Positions 1 to 7,187 are shown, counted from the first letter of the stretch. The stretch is 10,159 nt of DNA from JANXDG01 sp964561135 (GCA_964561135.1 CAZLOB010000048.1:1-10159); one strand, 5' to 3'. Made by a program: numbers and translations. Notes: a model not told the origin generated them from the letters alone.

Positions 1-231
1 TATTATAAAAAAATTGTTATAAAAGATAATACGATTGTAGGACTTGTACTTATTGGAAAAATAGAAAATGCTGGTGTTTACAGGGAACTTATAAGAAAAC
101 AAGTTGATATTTCTTTAGTTAAACAATATCTTTTAGATGAAAACTTTGATTTTTCAAAAATAATACCAGTAATAAAACAACAAAAAGAAAAGTTTACTGA
201 AAAAGAATATAAAGAAATAATTTTATCTTAG
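1..231 (+). CDS. NAD(P)H/FAD-dependent oxidoreductase, C-terminal fragment (5' end outside window)
   Basis: Frame 1 is open from the first base to a TAG at 229-231 and gives the last 76 residues of a protein. The fragment reads KIVIKDNTIVGLVLIGKIEN, then AGVYRELIRKQVDISLVK, which is typical of the C-terminal domain of NADH:rubredoxin/nitrite-reductase-like pyridine nucleotide-disulfide oxidoreductases. That small alpha/beta domain follows the FAD and NAD domains. The enzyme would move electrons between NAD(P)H and an iron-sulfur or rubredoxin partner in the cytoplasm. It ends 20 bp before acsB, so it is probably in the same operon. Such FAD-NAD oxidoreductases (FNOR) are known beside cooS/cooF carbon monoxide dehydrogenase genes, so a CODH role is plausible but is inference. 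Family assignment is moderately sure; the exact partner is unknown because the catalytic domains are outside the window. Confidence 0.72.
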   Translation, partial: YYKKIVIKDNTIVGLVLIGKIENAGVYRELIRKQVDISLVKQYLLDENFDFSKIIPVIKQQKEKFTEKEYKEIILS

Positions 232-235
232 TTTT

Positions 236-246
236 AGGGGGAGGAG
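236..246 (+). promoter_or_regulatory. Strong ribosome binding site of acsB
   Basis: The purine run AGGGGGAGGAG lies 5 bases before the ATG at 252 and fixes that start. It is one of three strong Shine-Dalgarno sites in the window; the other two precede ilvN and the bactofilin gene. Confidence 0.85.
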
Positions 247-251
247 AAAAA

Positions 252-2450
252 ATGTCTAAGTTTATTGCAACACAAGCAATTAGAGGTGCAAAAAAAATTG
301 TTTCTCAAGCTGAACAGCTATTAAAAAAAGCAATTCAAGAAAAAGGTGAAAGTCAAAAGGTTCAACTACCAGATACAGCATTTTATTTACCAATGTGTTA
401 TGCTTTGTTAGGTTATGAAGTTAAAACATTAAAAGATATGTATGTTCCGTTAAACGAAGCAAAATCGCTTCTCCATGAAGAACCGTCAGAAAGTTTGTAT
501 CTTCCATATTTAGGTCCAGCGCTTGACAGCGGTATTGCTACACTTTTGGCAGAAGAAATTATTACTGCAATACGGTATCTTTATAACGAAGAACCACAAC
601 CTGACTGCGAAGGATTTTTTTCTGACACCATATTAAGAACCTTAGGAATACAACTTGTAGATGGGAGATTACCAGGTTTTGCAGCAATACTTGGTTCAAC
701 AGAAGATAACCAAACTGCAGTAGAAATTGTCCGCGAGTTACAAAAAAGACAAATATTAGTTTTTGTAGGTTCTTCATCAAACGGAAAATCAATAATTGAT
801 CAGCTTAAACAAGAAAATGTTGAAATGGGTTGGGATACATATATTGTACCCTATGGAAGAGATACAATAACGGTGATATATCCTTTAAACTGGGCAATAA
901 GAGCAGCTTTAACTTTCGGAGGAATAAAACCTGGCAATGCGAAACAAGCGTTGTTGTATTGTAAAGAACGAGTTTTTGCGTTTGCAATAGCATTAGGTCC
1001 ACTTGATGAAGAAAAATGGGCAACAGGAGCCGGTGCTATAAATATGGGTTTTCCAGCGATTGCTGACACTGATGTCCCTGAAATACGTCCAACAGGAATA
1101 TGTACTTATGAGCATGTAGTTAAACAACTTGACCATAAAAAAATTGTACAGACAGCGGTAGATGTTCGCGGGTTAAAAGTTAGAGTAAGAGAAATTGATA
1201 TACCTGTAGCATTTTCTTCAGCGTTTGAAGGTGAACGTGTAAGAAAGGAACAAACTTTTGTTGAGTTTGGTTCAAAATATTCAAAATCGTTTGAGTTGTT
1301 AATTACAAAAGATATAAACGAAGTTGAGGATGGAAAAATTGAACTTATAGGTCCTGATATAGACCAGATGGGTTATAATTTAGATTCGCCTGAGTTACCT
1401 TTTGCAATGCCGTTAGGATTAATAGTAGAAGTTGCTGGTAAAAAAATGCAAAAAGATTATGAATCTATTGTTGAAAGGCAAATCCATCATTATCTAAACT
1501 TTGCAATGGGAATCTTCCATATGGGACAAAGAGATCAAAACTGGATAAGAATATCAAAACAAGCTTTTAAATCTGGCTTTCGTCTTAAACATTTAGGCAA
1601 AATTCTTCACTATGGTCTTCATGAACACTTTCCTGCTTTAATTGATAAATTACAGGTAAAAATTATAACTGATGAACACAAAGTTAATGAATTATTAAAA
1701 GAGGCAAGAAAAATTTATGAAGAACGTGATGAACGTCTTGCAGGTCTCACTGATGAAGCAGTGGATACATTTTATTCATGTACTTTATGTCAAAGTTATG
1801 CACCAAACCATGTTTGTGTAATTACGCCTGAAAAACCCGGACTTTGTGGTGCTTACAACTGGTTTGATGGTAAAGTTGCATATGAAATAAATCCTAAAGG
1901 AATGAACCAACCCATACCTAAAGGTAGATGTATTGATCCTATAAAAGGTGAGTGGGAAGGGGTCAACGAATTTGTATATAAATATTCAAACAGAGCGGTG
2001 GAAAGATTTTGTAATTATTCTATAATGGAATATCCAACAACATCCTGTGGTTGTTTTGAATGTATAATAGCGATTTTGCCAGAGTGTAATGGTTTCATGG
2101 TGGTAAATCGTGGATATACTGGAATGACACCCGTTGGTATGACATTTTCTACATTGGCAGGTTCAGTAGGTGGTGGGAATCAAACACCAGGTTTTTTAGG
2201 TGTAGGTCGACTGTATCTTTTAAGCAAAAAGTTTTTAGTTCCTGAAGGTGGGCTTAAACGTATTGTTTGGATGACAAAAGAGTTAAAAGAATTCTTAGGT
2301 GATAAACTTAAGAAACGTTGTGAAGAAATCGGTGAACCAGATTTAGTTGACAAAATTGCTGACGAAACTATTACTACTGATAGTGCACAATTACTTGAGT
2401 TTCTTACAAAGGTTAATCATCCGGCGTTATCTTTACCATCGTTGATATAA
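252..2450 (+). CDS. acsB: Acetyl-CoA synthase (CODH/ACS complex, beta subunit AcsB)
   Basis: Catalyses the last step of the Wood-Ljungdahl pathway: CO from CO dehydrogenase, a methyl group from the corrinoid iron-sulfur protein, and CoA are joined to acetyl-CoA at the Ni-Ni-[4Fe-4S] A-cluster. The protein has 732 residues, close to the 729 of the Moorella enzyme. All A-cluster ligands are visible: Cys510, Cys513, Cys522 and Cys532 for the cubane, and the Cys599-Gly600-Cys601 motif that holds the distal nickel. Each sits exactly four residues later than its Moorella counterpart. The long N-terminal part (about residues 1-310) corresponds to the CODH-contacting domain of the bacterial form, which archaeal CdhC lacks. 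No CODH (acsA/cooS), corrinoid protein (acsC/acsD) or methyltransferase (acsE) gene is in the window. The enzyme is cytoplasmic and oxygen sensitive. No frameshift or missing ligand is seen. Confidence 0.98.
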   Translation: MSKFIATQAIRGAKKIVSQAEQLLKKAIQEKGESQKVQLPDTAFYLPMCYALLGYEVKTLKDMYVPLNEAKSLLHEEPSESLYLPYLGPALDSGIATLLAEEIITAIRYLYNEEPQPDCEGFFSDTILRTLGIQLVDGRLPGFAAILGSTEDNQTAVEIVRELQKRQILVFVGSSSNGKSIIDQLKQENVEMGWDTYIVPYGRDTITVIYPLNWAIRAALTFGGIKPGNAKQALLYCKERVFAFAIALGPLDEEKWATGAGAINMGFPAIADTDVPEIRPTGICTYEHVVKQLDHKKIVQTAVDVRGLKVRVREIDIPVAFSSAFEGERVRKEQTFVEFGSKYSKSFELLITKDINEVEDGKIELIGPDIDQMGYNLDSPELPFAMPLGLIVEVAGKKMQKDYESIVERQIHHYLNFAMGIFHMGQRDQNWIRISKQAFKSGFRLKHLGKILHYGLHEHFPALIDKLQVKIITDEHKVNELLKEARKIYEERDERLAGLTDEAVDTFYSCTLCQSYAPNHVCVITPEKPGLCGAYNWFDGKVAYEINPKGMNQPIPKGRCIDPIKGEWEGVNEFVYKYSNRAVERFCNYSIMEYPTTSCGCFECIIAILPECNGFMVVNRGYTGMTPVGMTFSTLAGSVGGGNQTPGFLGVGRLYLLSKKFLVPEGGLKRIVWMTKELKEFLGDKLKKRCEEIGEPDLVDKIADETITTDSAQLLEFLTKVNHPALSLPSLI

Positions 2451-2455
2451 TATTT

Positions 2456-3076
2456 ATGGAATATTTAAATTCTACGATAAAAAAATATTTTGATGATCTT
2501 GCCTCAAATTTACCATCGCCAGGCGGCGGTTCTGCAGCTGCGGTTGTTTCATTGTCAGGTGTAAGTTGTCTTCTTATGGTAGCAAATTTTACTGTTGACA
2601 AAAAAGGATACGAAATTGTCCAAGAAGAAATAAAGAATATAATTGCTGAATTAACAAAAAATAAAACAGAAATAGAAAAATATATAGATAAAGATGTTCA
2701 AGTGTATAACGAAGTTGTAACATCGTTTAAACTACCAAAAACCACACCTTTAGATGTTGAAATAAGAGAAAAGAAAATACAACAGGCACTAAAAAATGCT
2801 GCTTTGGTATCGTTGGAACTAATGAAAATTACTCATCATTGCTTACTTTTTGCAGAAAAACTGTTGAAAATAGGGAACAAAAATTTAATTACAGATGTTG
2901 CTTGTGGTGTTATATTTTTGTTAGCAGCTGTTAATGCAGCGAAATATAATGTGTTAATTAATTTAAAAAGTATAAAAGAAACGTATTTTGTACAAGAAGT
3001 AAAAAAAGAAGTTAAAAAAATTGTTACTGATGCAAAAATTATAACTAAAAAAGTTTTACAAAAGATAAACTTATGA
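2456..3076 (+). CDS. fchA: Methenyltetrahydrofolate cyclohydrolase / formiminotetrahydrofolate cyclodeaminase family (FchA-like)
   Basis: Member of the cyclodeaminase/cyclohydrolase family (FTCD C-terminal domain type), 206 residues, the normal length for the stand-alone form. The N-terminal signature LPSPGGGSAAA is at residues 19-29 and the rest is predicted helical. Family members either interconvert 10-formyl- and 5,10-methenyl-THF (FchA of acetogens) or deaminate 5-formimino-THF to methenyl-THF. Its place 5 bp after acsB favours the cyclohydrolase step of the methyl branch of the Wood-Ljungdahl pathway. The ATGA overlap with a purine permease downstream keeps the cyclodeaminase role open, because purine breakdown yields formimino-THF. 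No Shine-Dalgarno site precedes the ATG, so translation probably depends on ribosomes arriving from acsB. Family is sure; choice of reaction is not. Confidence 0.88.
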   Translation: MEYLNSTIKKYFDDLASNLPSPGGGSAAAVVSLSGVSCLLMVANFTVDKKGYEIVQEEIKNIIAELTKNKTEIEKYIDKDVQVYNEVVTSFKLPKTTPLDVEIREKKIQQALKNAALVSLELMKITHHCLLFAEKLLKIGNKNLITDVACGVIFLLAAVNAAKYNVLINLKSIKETYFVQEVKKEVKKIVTDAKIITKKVLQKINL

Positions 3077-4362
3077 AATTACAAGAAATTAAAACCGAAA
3101 TTATAGCTGGGATAACAACTTTTTTAACAATGTCATATATTTTGTTTGTTAACGCGCAGATACTTTCAGAATGTGGTATGGATAAAACAGCTGTGATGAT
3201 GGCTACTGCGTTATCATCAGCTATTGCGACAATACTTATGGGTTTATATACAAACTATCCGTTTGCGTTAGCACCTGGTATGGGACTTAACGCTTATTTT
3301 GCATACAGTGTTTGTAAATCAATGGGGTTAAGCTGGGAGGTAGCGCTTGGTGCTGTGTTTTTAGACGGTGTTTTATTTTTGGTAATCTCACTTTTACCGA
3401 TAAGAGAAAAAATTTTTAAAGAAATACCTTTATCAATTAAACTTGCTGTTAGTAGTGGTATTGGTTTATTTATTGCTTTTATTGGTTTACAACACGCAGG
3501 AATTGTTGTTCTGTCAGAATCAACAATGGTACAACTTGGTAACCTTAAATCAACTGCTGTTTTGTTAAGTTTGATAGGATTATTTTTTGCAGGATTTTTA
3601 ATAGTGAAAAAAGTAAGAGGTGCTTTACTTTATTCAATATTATTAGTAACAATTCTAGGGATATTTATAAAACATCCAGATGGGTCACCAATAACAGCCA
3701 TTCCTAATAAATTAGTTGCGGTACCTTCATTAGAAATTTTTTCAAAAACATTTTTAAAACTGAAAATTTTAGATGCATTAAGTTTAGGATTAATAACAAT
3801 TATTTTTACATTTACTTTTGTAGACATGTTTGACACGATAGGCACAGTTGTAGGACTTACAACAAAACTTAATATTATCCAACCAAATGGTTCATTCCCA
3901 AAAGCAGGGAAGGTTTTGTTGTGTGATGCAGTAGGGACAATTTTTGGTGCATTATGTGGTACATCAACAGTCACAACTTATATAGAAAGTGTGGCCGGTA
4001 TCTCTGAAGGTGGAAAGACAGGTATAACTTCAATAGTGGTTGGTATCCTTTTTTTACTTTCATTATTCTTTTGGCCATTAGCAGCTTGTGTACCAAAAGA
4101 AGCAACTGCGCCTGTATTAATAATTGTAGGTTTTTTAATGTTAGAACCTTTATTAAGAATTGAATTTTCTGATATTACAGAAGGGTTACCTGCGTTTATA
4201 ACCCTTATTTTAATGCCTTTGACATATAGTATTTCAAACGGATTAATTTTCGGAATTACATCATATGTTATAATTAAATTGTTATCAGGCAAATTTAAAG
4301 ATGTTTCATTAACAATGCTGATTTTATCTATTTTTTTTATTTTGTATTTTCTAATTAAATGA
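3073..4362 (+). CDS. NCS2 family purine permease, AzgA-type (adenine/guanine/hypoxanthine)
   Basis: A 429-residue inner-membrane transporter with many hydrophobic segments. Hallmarks of the AzgA-like branch of nucleobase-cation symporter 2 are present: APGMGLNAYF at residues 67-76, TFTFVDMFDTIGT at 245-257, and GTSTVTTYIESVAGI at 296-310. Characterised relatives import hypoxanthine, guanine or adenine with protons. Its ATG overlaps the fchA stop (ATGA at 3073-3076), and its own stop overlaps the next start in the same way, so the three genes should be translated as a coupled unit. No purine riboswitch could fit here because there is no intergenic leader. Family is firm; the exact base carried cannot be read from the sequence. 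Confidence 0.93.
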   Translation: MKLQEIKTEIIAGITTFLTMSYILFVNAQILSECGMDKTAVMMATALSSAIATILMGLYTNYPFALAPGMGLNAYFAYSVCKSMGLSWEVALGAVFLDGVLFLVISLLPIREKIFKEIPLSIKLAVSSGIGLFIAFIGLQHAGIVVLSESTMVQLGNLKSTAVLLSLIGLFFAGFLIVKKVRGALLYSILLVTILGIFIKHPDGSPITAIPNKLVAVPSLEIFSKTFLKLKILDALSLGLITIIFTFTFVDMFDTIGTVVGLTTKLNIIQPNGSFPKAGKVLLCDAVGTIFGALCGTSTVTTYIESVAGISEGGKTGITSIVVGILFLLSLFFWPLAACVPKEATAPVLIIVGFLMLEPLLRIEFSDITEGLPAFITLILMPLTYSISNGLIFGITSYVIIKLLSGKFKDVSLTMLILSIFFILYFLIK

Positions 4363-5225
4363 AATTAAATTTTGAAAATGACAAATTTTGTATCATAGTG
4401 GGGTTAATTGTAAATTTTTTGTTGTTTATAATAAAATTCTTTGTAGGTATATTTGGTAAAAGTCAGACAATGGTGGCTGATGCTATTCATTCGTTATCGG
4501 ATCAAGTTGCAACATTTGTAGTTTTTATTTCATTAAGATATTCTGAGAAACCACCTGATAAGAACCACCCATATGGGCATGGAAATATAGAAGTAATAAC
4601 AGCAATTTTTGTTGCATTGTTAATTTTAATTACAGGAATTTTTTTAGGATATTCTGCTATACATACAATTGTATATAAACATTATGATACAACTCCTGAA
4701 ACAATAACAATGTATGTTGCTGTTTTATCAATAATTACAAAAGAGCTTCTTTTTAGATACACATATTTTGTAGGTAAAATACATAATTCAACAATGATTA
4801 TTGCTAACGCTTATGACCACAGGTCAGATGCGTTATCTTCTGTTTGTGCTTTGATAGCAATAGCAGCTGCAAAATTTGCCTACGCGATTATAGATTCAAT
4901 AGGAAGTATTATTATATCTTTGTTTGTAGTAAAAATGGGAATTGATATTCTTAAAGAAAATGTTTTAATAATTATGGACACAACACCATCTCAGACACTT
5001 CAACAAGAAGTAGAAACATTGATAACAAATGTGAATGGAGTTAAAGACATTTCTTTTGCTAAAATACATCCAGTAGGTAGACATTTGTTTGTAGAAACAG
5101 AGATTTTTGTAGATAAACAACTAACATTGGTAGATGCTCATAAAATTGCTGAAGATGTAAAAAATGTACTTAAAGAAAAAAATTTGCAAATTAAAGATGT
5201 TGTTGTTCATATTGAACCACGATAA
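4359..5225 (+). CDS. Cation diffusion facilitator (CDF) family metal efflux transporter
   Basis: A 288-residue member of the CDF family with about six membrane segments and a C-terminal cytoplasmic ferredoxin-like domain (about 205-288, ending VVVHIEP). Family motifs are DAIHSLSD at 41-48 (TM2), HPYGHG at 70-75, and DHRSDALSS at 153-161 (TM5). The transport-site pairs read as His44/Asp48 in TM2 and Asp153/Asp157 in TM5. In the Zn exporters the TM5 site is usually HxxxD, so the Asp at the first position hints at Mn or Fe rather than strictly Zn; this is inference. These proteins export divalent metals against protons as dimers. The gene overlaps the permease by four bases (ATGA) and closes the operon that holds the nickel-iron enzyme AcsB. 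Confidence 0.94.
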   Translation: MKLNFENDKFCIIVGLIVNFLLFIIKFFVGIFGKSQTMVADAIHSLSDQVATFVVFISLRYSEKPPDKNHPYGHGNIEVITAIFVALLILITGIFLGYSAIHTIVYKHYDTTPETITMYVAVLSIITKELLFRYTYFVGKIHNSTMIIANAYDHRSDALSSVCALIAIAAAKFAYAIIDSIGSIIISLFVVKMGIDILKENVLIIMDTTPSQTLQQEVETLITNVNGVKDISFAKIHPVGRHLFVETEIFVDKQLTLVDAHKIAEDVKNVLKEKNLQIKDVVVHIEPR

Positions 5226-5240
5226 GAGTTTACATATATT

Positions 5241-5250
5241 AAGGGAGGGG
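5241..5250 (+). promoter_or_regulatory. Strong ribosome binding site of ilvN
   Basis: AAGGGAGGGG ends 7 bases before the ATG at 5258 and decides that start. Unlike the coupled genes before it, ilvN is equipped for independent translation. Confidence 0.8.
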
Positions 5251-5257
5251 AAAGATA

Positions 5258-5743
5258 ATGAGTGAACAAAAAAGACATATCATTTCAGCGTTAGTTTATA
5301 ATAAACCTGGTGTTTTGGCACGAATTTCAACACTTTTTGCAGCAAGAGGATACAATATTGATTCTTTAGCTGTTGGTGAGACAGACAATCCTGAAATTTC
5401 GCGTATGACGATAGTAGTCCGTGGTGATGAAAAAATTTTAGAACAAGTTGAAAAACAATTAAACAAACTTATAGATGTAATAAAAGTATATGAATTTTCA
5501 AAAGTTGACCATGTTGAACGCGACCTTGTTTTAGTAAAAGTTAATGCAACAAATAAAAATCGTGCTGAAATTATAGAAATAGCAGAAATATTTCGTGCAA
5601 AAATTGTTGATGTTTCGCATCAAACACTGGTTTTAGAAATCACAGGTGATGAGGATAAAATTTCAGCATTTATAAAACTACTTAAACCTTATGGTATTAA
5701 AGAACTTGTAAGGACAGGAGTTATAGCTATTGCTCGCGGTTAA
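5258..5743 (+). CDS. ilvN: Acetolactate synthase small (regulatory) subunit
   Basis: Regulatory subunit of acetohydroxyacid synthase, the first shared enzyme of valine, leucine and isoleucine synthesis. It activates the catalytic subunit and confers valine feedback inhibition. The 161-residue length is normal for the IlvN/IlvH type. An N-terminal ACT domain covers about residues 7-79, with NKPGVLARISTLFAARGYN at 15-33 forming the effector-binding loop and helix. The C-terminal regulatory domain starts near ERDLVLVKV (87-95) and ends VRTGVIAIARG. The catalytic ilvB gene normally lies directly upstream and ilvC downstream; here neither flank carries them. The gene begins 32 bp after the CDF gene and may share its transcript. 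The stop codon lies within the first unit of a short tandem repeat. Confidence 0.95.
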   Translation: MSEQKRHIISALVYNKPGVLARISTLFAARGYNIDSLAVGETDNPEISRMTIVVRGDEKILEQVEKQLNKLIDVIKVYEFSKVDHVERDLVLVKVNATNKNRAEIIEIAEIFRAKIVDVSHQTLVLEITGDEDKISAFIKLLKPYGIKELVRTGVIAIARG

Positions 5744-5763
5744 AAATGTAGTTAAAAATGTAG
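5740..5763 (+). repeat. Tandem 12-bp direct repeat, left flank of the palindrome
   Basis: TTAAAAATGTAG occurs twice without a gap (5740-5751 and 5752-5763). The first copy contains the ilvN stop codon and the second runs into the left arm of the palindrome. Each unit ends in GTAG. Confidence 0.9.
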
Positions 5764-5786
5764 CCGACCCTTAAGGGTCGGCTACA
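5759..5786. repeat. GC-rich perfect palindrome, REP-like
   Basis: A 28-bp perfect inverted repeat with arms TGTAGCCGACCCTT and AAGGGTCGGCTACA and a CTTAAG centre. It can form an 11-12 bp stem with a TTAA loop and is far richer in G+C than its surroundings. GTAG stands at the 5' foot on both strands, the tetranucleotide known at the foot of REP hairpins handled by REP-associated tyrosine transposases. AAAAAT flanks the GTAG...CTAC core directly on both sides (5754-5759 and 5786-5791). On the + strand the hairpin is followed by A-rich sequence, not a T run, so it is not a classic terminator for ilvN; on the - strand TTTTT follows, but no - strand gene ends there. No copy elsewhere in the window is visible. 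Confidence 0.85.
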
Positions 5787-5811
5787 AAAATATGGACTAC
5801 AAAAATATGGA
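5782..5811 (+). repeat. Tandem 15-bp direct repeat, right flank of the palindrome
   Basis: CTACAAAAATATGGA occurs twice without a gap (5782-5796 and 5797-5811). The first copy starts inside the right arm of the palindrome. Each unit begins with CTAC, mirroring the GTAG of the left flank. Confidence 0.9.
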
Positions 5812-5823
5812 CGATATAATAAA

Positions 5824-6657
5824 ATGAGAATAATTGAAAAAGATGAATTTGTAACCAAATTCAGATCTTTGTTAATACAAATACACTACACTTTGCCAGA
5901 AGATTTTTTGTATGTAATAAAAGAAACAATAAAAAACGAAGAAAACGATATTGCAAAAGATGTGCTACTAAAAATTTTAGAGAACGCAAGTTATTCTTCA
6001 GCTACAAAACTTCCTTTATGTCAAGATACAGGTTTCCCAATTATATTTATAAAAATAGGGAAAAATATTTGTTTTAATTTTGATTTGTTATCCGTGATTA
6101 ACGAAGTCGTACATGAAGTTTATGAAAAAGAAAAATTGCGTAAATCATGTGTCGTAGAACCAATAAAAAGGGTTGGACTTTCTCACCACAGTTTTGTTTA
6201 TATTGAACATATTGAAGAAGAAAAATGTATTGTTGATATATTGATTCGTGGTGGTGGTTCTGAAAACACAACTTTTTTTAACATGTTTTTACCAACAGAG
6301 GATTTTGACAAAATTTTAAATTATATTATTGACACTACAATTAAAATTTTACCTTTTAGTTGTCCGCCAGCAATTTTAGGTATAGGTATTGGTGGTAGTT
6401 CAGAACAAAGTATGATGTTAGCAAAAAAAGCGTTGTTAAGGAAGATAAACAGTAGAAACAAAGACAATTTTTATTCTGAAGTTGAAAAATATATTAAAAA
6501 TAGAATAAACATGTCAGGTATAGGTCCACTAGGATTAGGTGGTAAAACCACATTGTTTGATGTTTTCATAGAGACAGCACCAACACATATTGCTAATTTA
6601 CCTGTAAGTGGTACATTACAATGTCATTCGTTACGCCGAGGTAGTATAGTTTTATAA
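5824..6657 (+). CDS. Fumarate hydratase class I, alpha subunit
   Basis: N-terminal (iron-sulfur) half of the two-subunit class I fumarase, which interconverts fumarate and L-malate in the cytoplasm. The 277-residue length fits the stand-alone alpha subunit. Visible motifs are KLPLCQDTG at 62-70, RGGGSEN at 142-148, CPPAILGIGIGG at 180-191, and QCHSLRRG at 266-273. Cys66, Cys180 and Cys267 match the three ligands of the catalytic [4Fe-4S] cluster, so the enzyme should be active. L(+)-tartrate dehydratase is a paralogue with the same motifs and cannot be excluded, but fumarase is the commoner identity. The ATG at 5824 agrees with the family's N terminus (MRIIEKDEF, then YTLPEDF). No Shine-Dalgarno site precedes it, and a TATAAT lies only 3 bases upstream. 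The gene overlaps the beta-subunit gene by one base. Confidence 0.94.
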   Translation: MRIIEKDEFVTKFRSLLIQIHYTLPEDFLYVIKETIKNEENDIAKDVLLKILENASYSSATKLPLCQDTGFPIIFIKIGKNICFNFDLLSVINEVVHEVYEKEKLRKSCVVEPIKRVGLSHHSFVYIEHIEEEKCIVDILIRGGGSENTTFFNMFLPTEDFDKILNYIIDTTIKILPFSCPPAILGIGIGGSSEQSMMLAKKALLRKINSRNKDNFYSEVEKYIKNRINMSGIGPLGLGGKTTLFDVFIETAPTHIANLPVSGTLQCHSLRRGSIVL

Positions 6658-7187
6658 TGAACGAATATAATATAAATTTGCCATTAAAAGATATTTCTGA
6701 GTTAGAAAAGCTTAAAATTTTTGATAAAATATATTTTAGTGGAGAACTATTTGTTTTTCGTGACCAAGTTCATAAAAAAATTTTTAATAATGATATACAA
6801 CAAATTCTATCAATTGATTTTACCAACGCAGCAGTATACTACTGTGCTTCAACACCAAAGAAATATGGTTTTGTTATAGGTTCTTGTGGTCCTACATCGT
6901 CATATCGGATGGATGATTATACTGAAGCTGTCCTCAAGTTAGGGTTTAGAATTATGATCGGTAAAGGATATAGAAACGATAATGTGGTATCTTTGTGTAG
7001 AGAATATAAAGCAATATATTGTATAACCTATGGTGGATGTGGTGCGTTGTTGAACAAGTATATTATTTCTTCAGAACTTGTCGCTTATGAAGAATTTGAA
7101 ACAGAAGCTATGTATAAATTTGTTGTGAGGAACTTTCCTGTATTTGTTGCAATAGATACGTTTGGTAATGCTATTTGGAAAAAATAA
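6657..7187 (+). CDS. Fumarate hydratase class I, beta subunit
   Basis: C-terminal (swivelling domain) half of the two-subunit class I fumarase, 176 residues, a normal length. Motifs are FRDQVHKK at 34-41 (equivalent to the RDxxH stretch of the family), GPTSSYRMD at 78-86, the KGY substrate loop at 103-105, and YGGCGALL at 125-132. It works as a complex with the alpha subunit. The start codon shares its A with the alpha stop (TAATG), so the two chains are translationally coupled and made in equal amounts. No succinate dehydrogenase/fumarate reductase, malic enzyme or malate dehydrogenase gene is present next to the pair. After the stop comes about 50 bp of very AT-rich DNA and then the tRNA genes; no GC-rich terminator is seen. 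Confidence 0.94.
   Translation: MNEYNINLPLKDISELEKLKIFDKIYFSGELFVFRDQVHKKIFNNDIQQILSIDFTNAAVYYCASTPKKYGFVIGSCGPTSSYRMDDYTEAVLKLGFRIMIGKGYRNDNVVSLCREYKAIYCITYGGCGALLNKYIISSELVAYEEFETEAMYKFVVRNFPVFVAIDTFGNAIWKK

Noticed and set aside
562..1069. Several - strand open frames of about 70 codons inside acsB
   Set aside because: Antisense shadows of a fully conserved acetyl-CoA synthase frame.
3630..4292. Two - strand open frames of 114 and 104 codons inside the purine permease gene
   Set aside because: They are antisense shadows of a well-conserved transporter gene and show no family features or ribosome binding sites.
5212..5240. Promoter for ilvN: TTGAAC, 17-bp spacer, TATATT
   Set aside because: The spacing is good, but transcription would begin within the ilvN ribosome binding site (5241-5250) and remove half of it. 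It is more likely chance in AT-rich DNA.
5759..5796. Rho-independent terminator for ilvN at the palindrome
   Set aside because: On the + strand the stem is followed by AAAAATATGG and not by a T run. A T run is found only on the - strand, where no gene ends. A hairpin effect on transcript ends is still possible.
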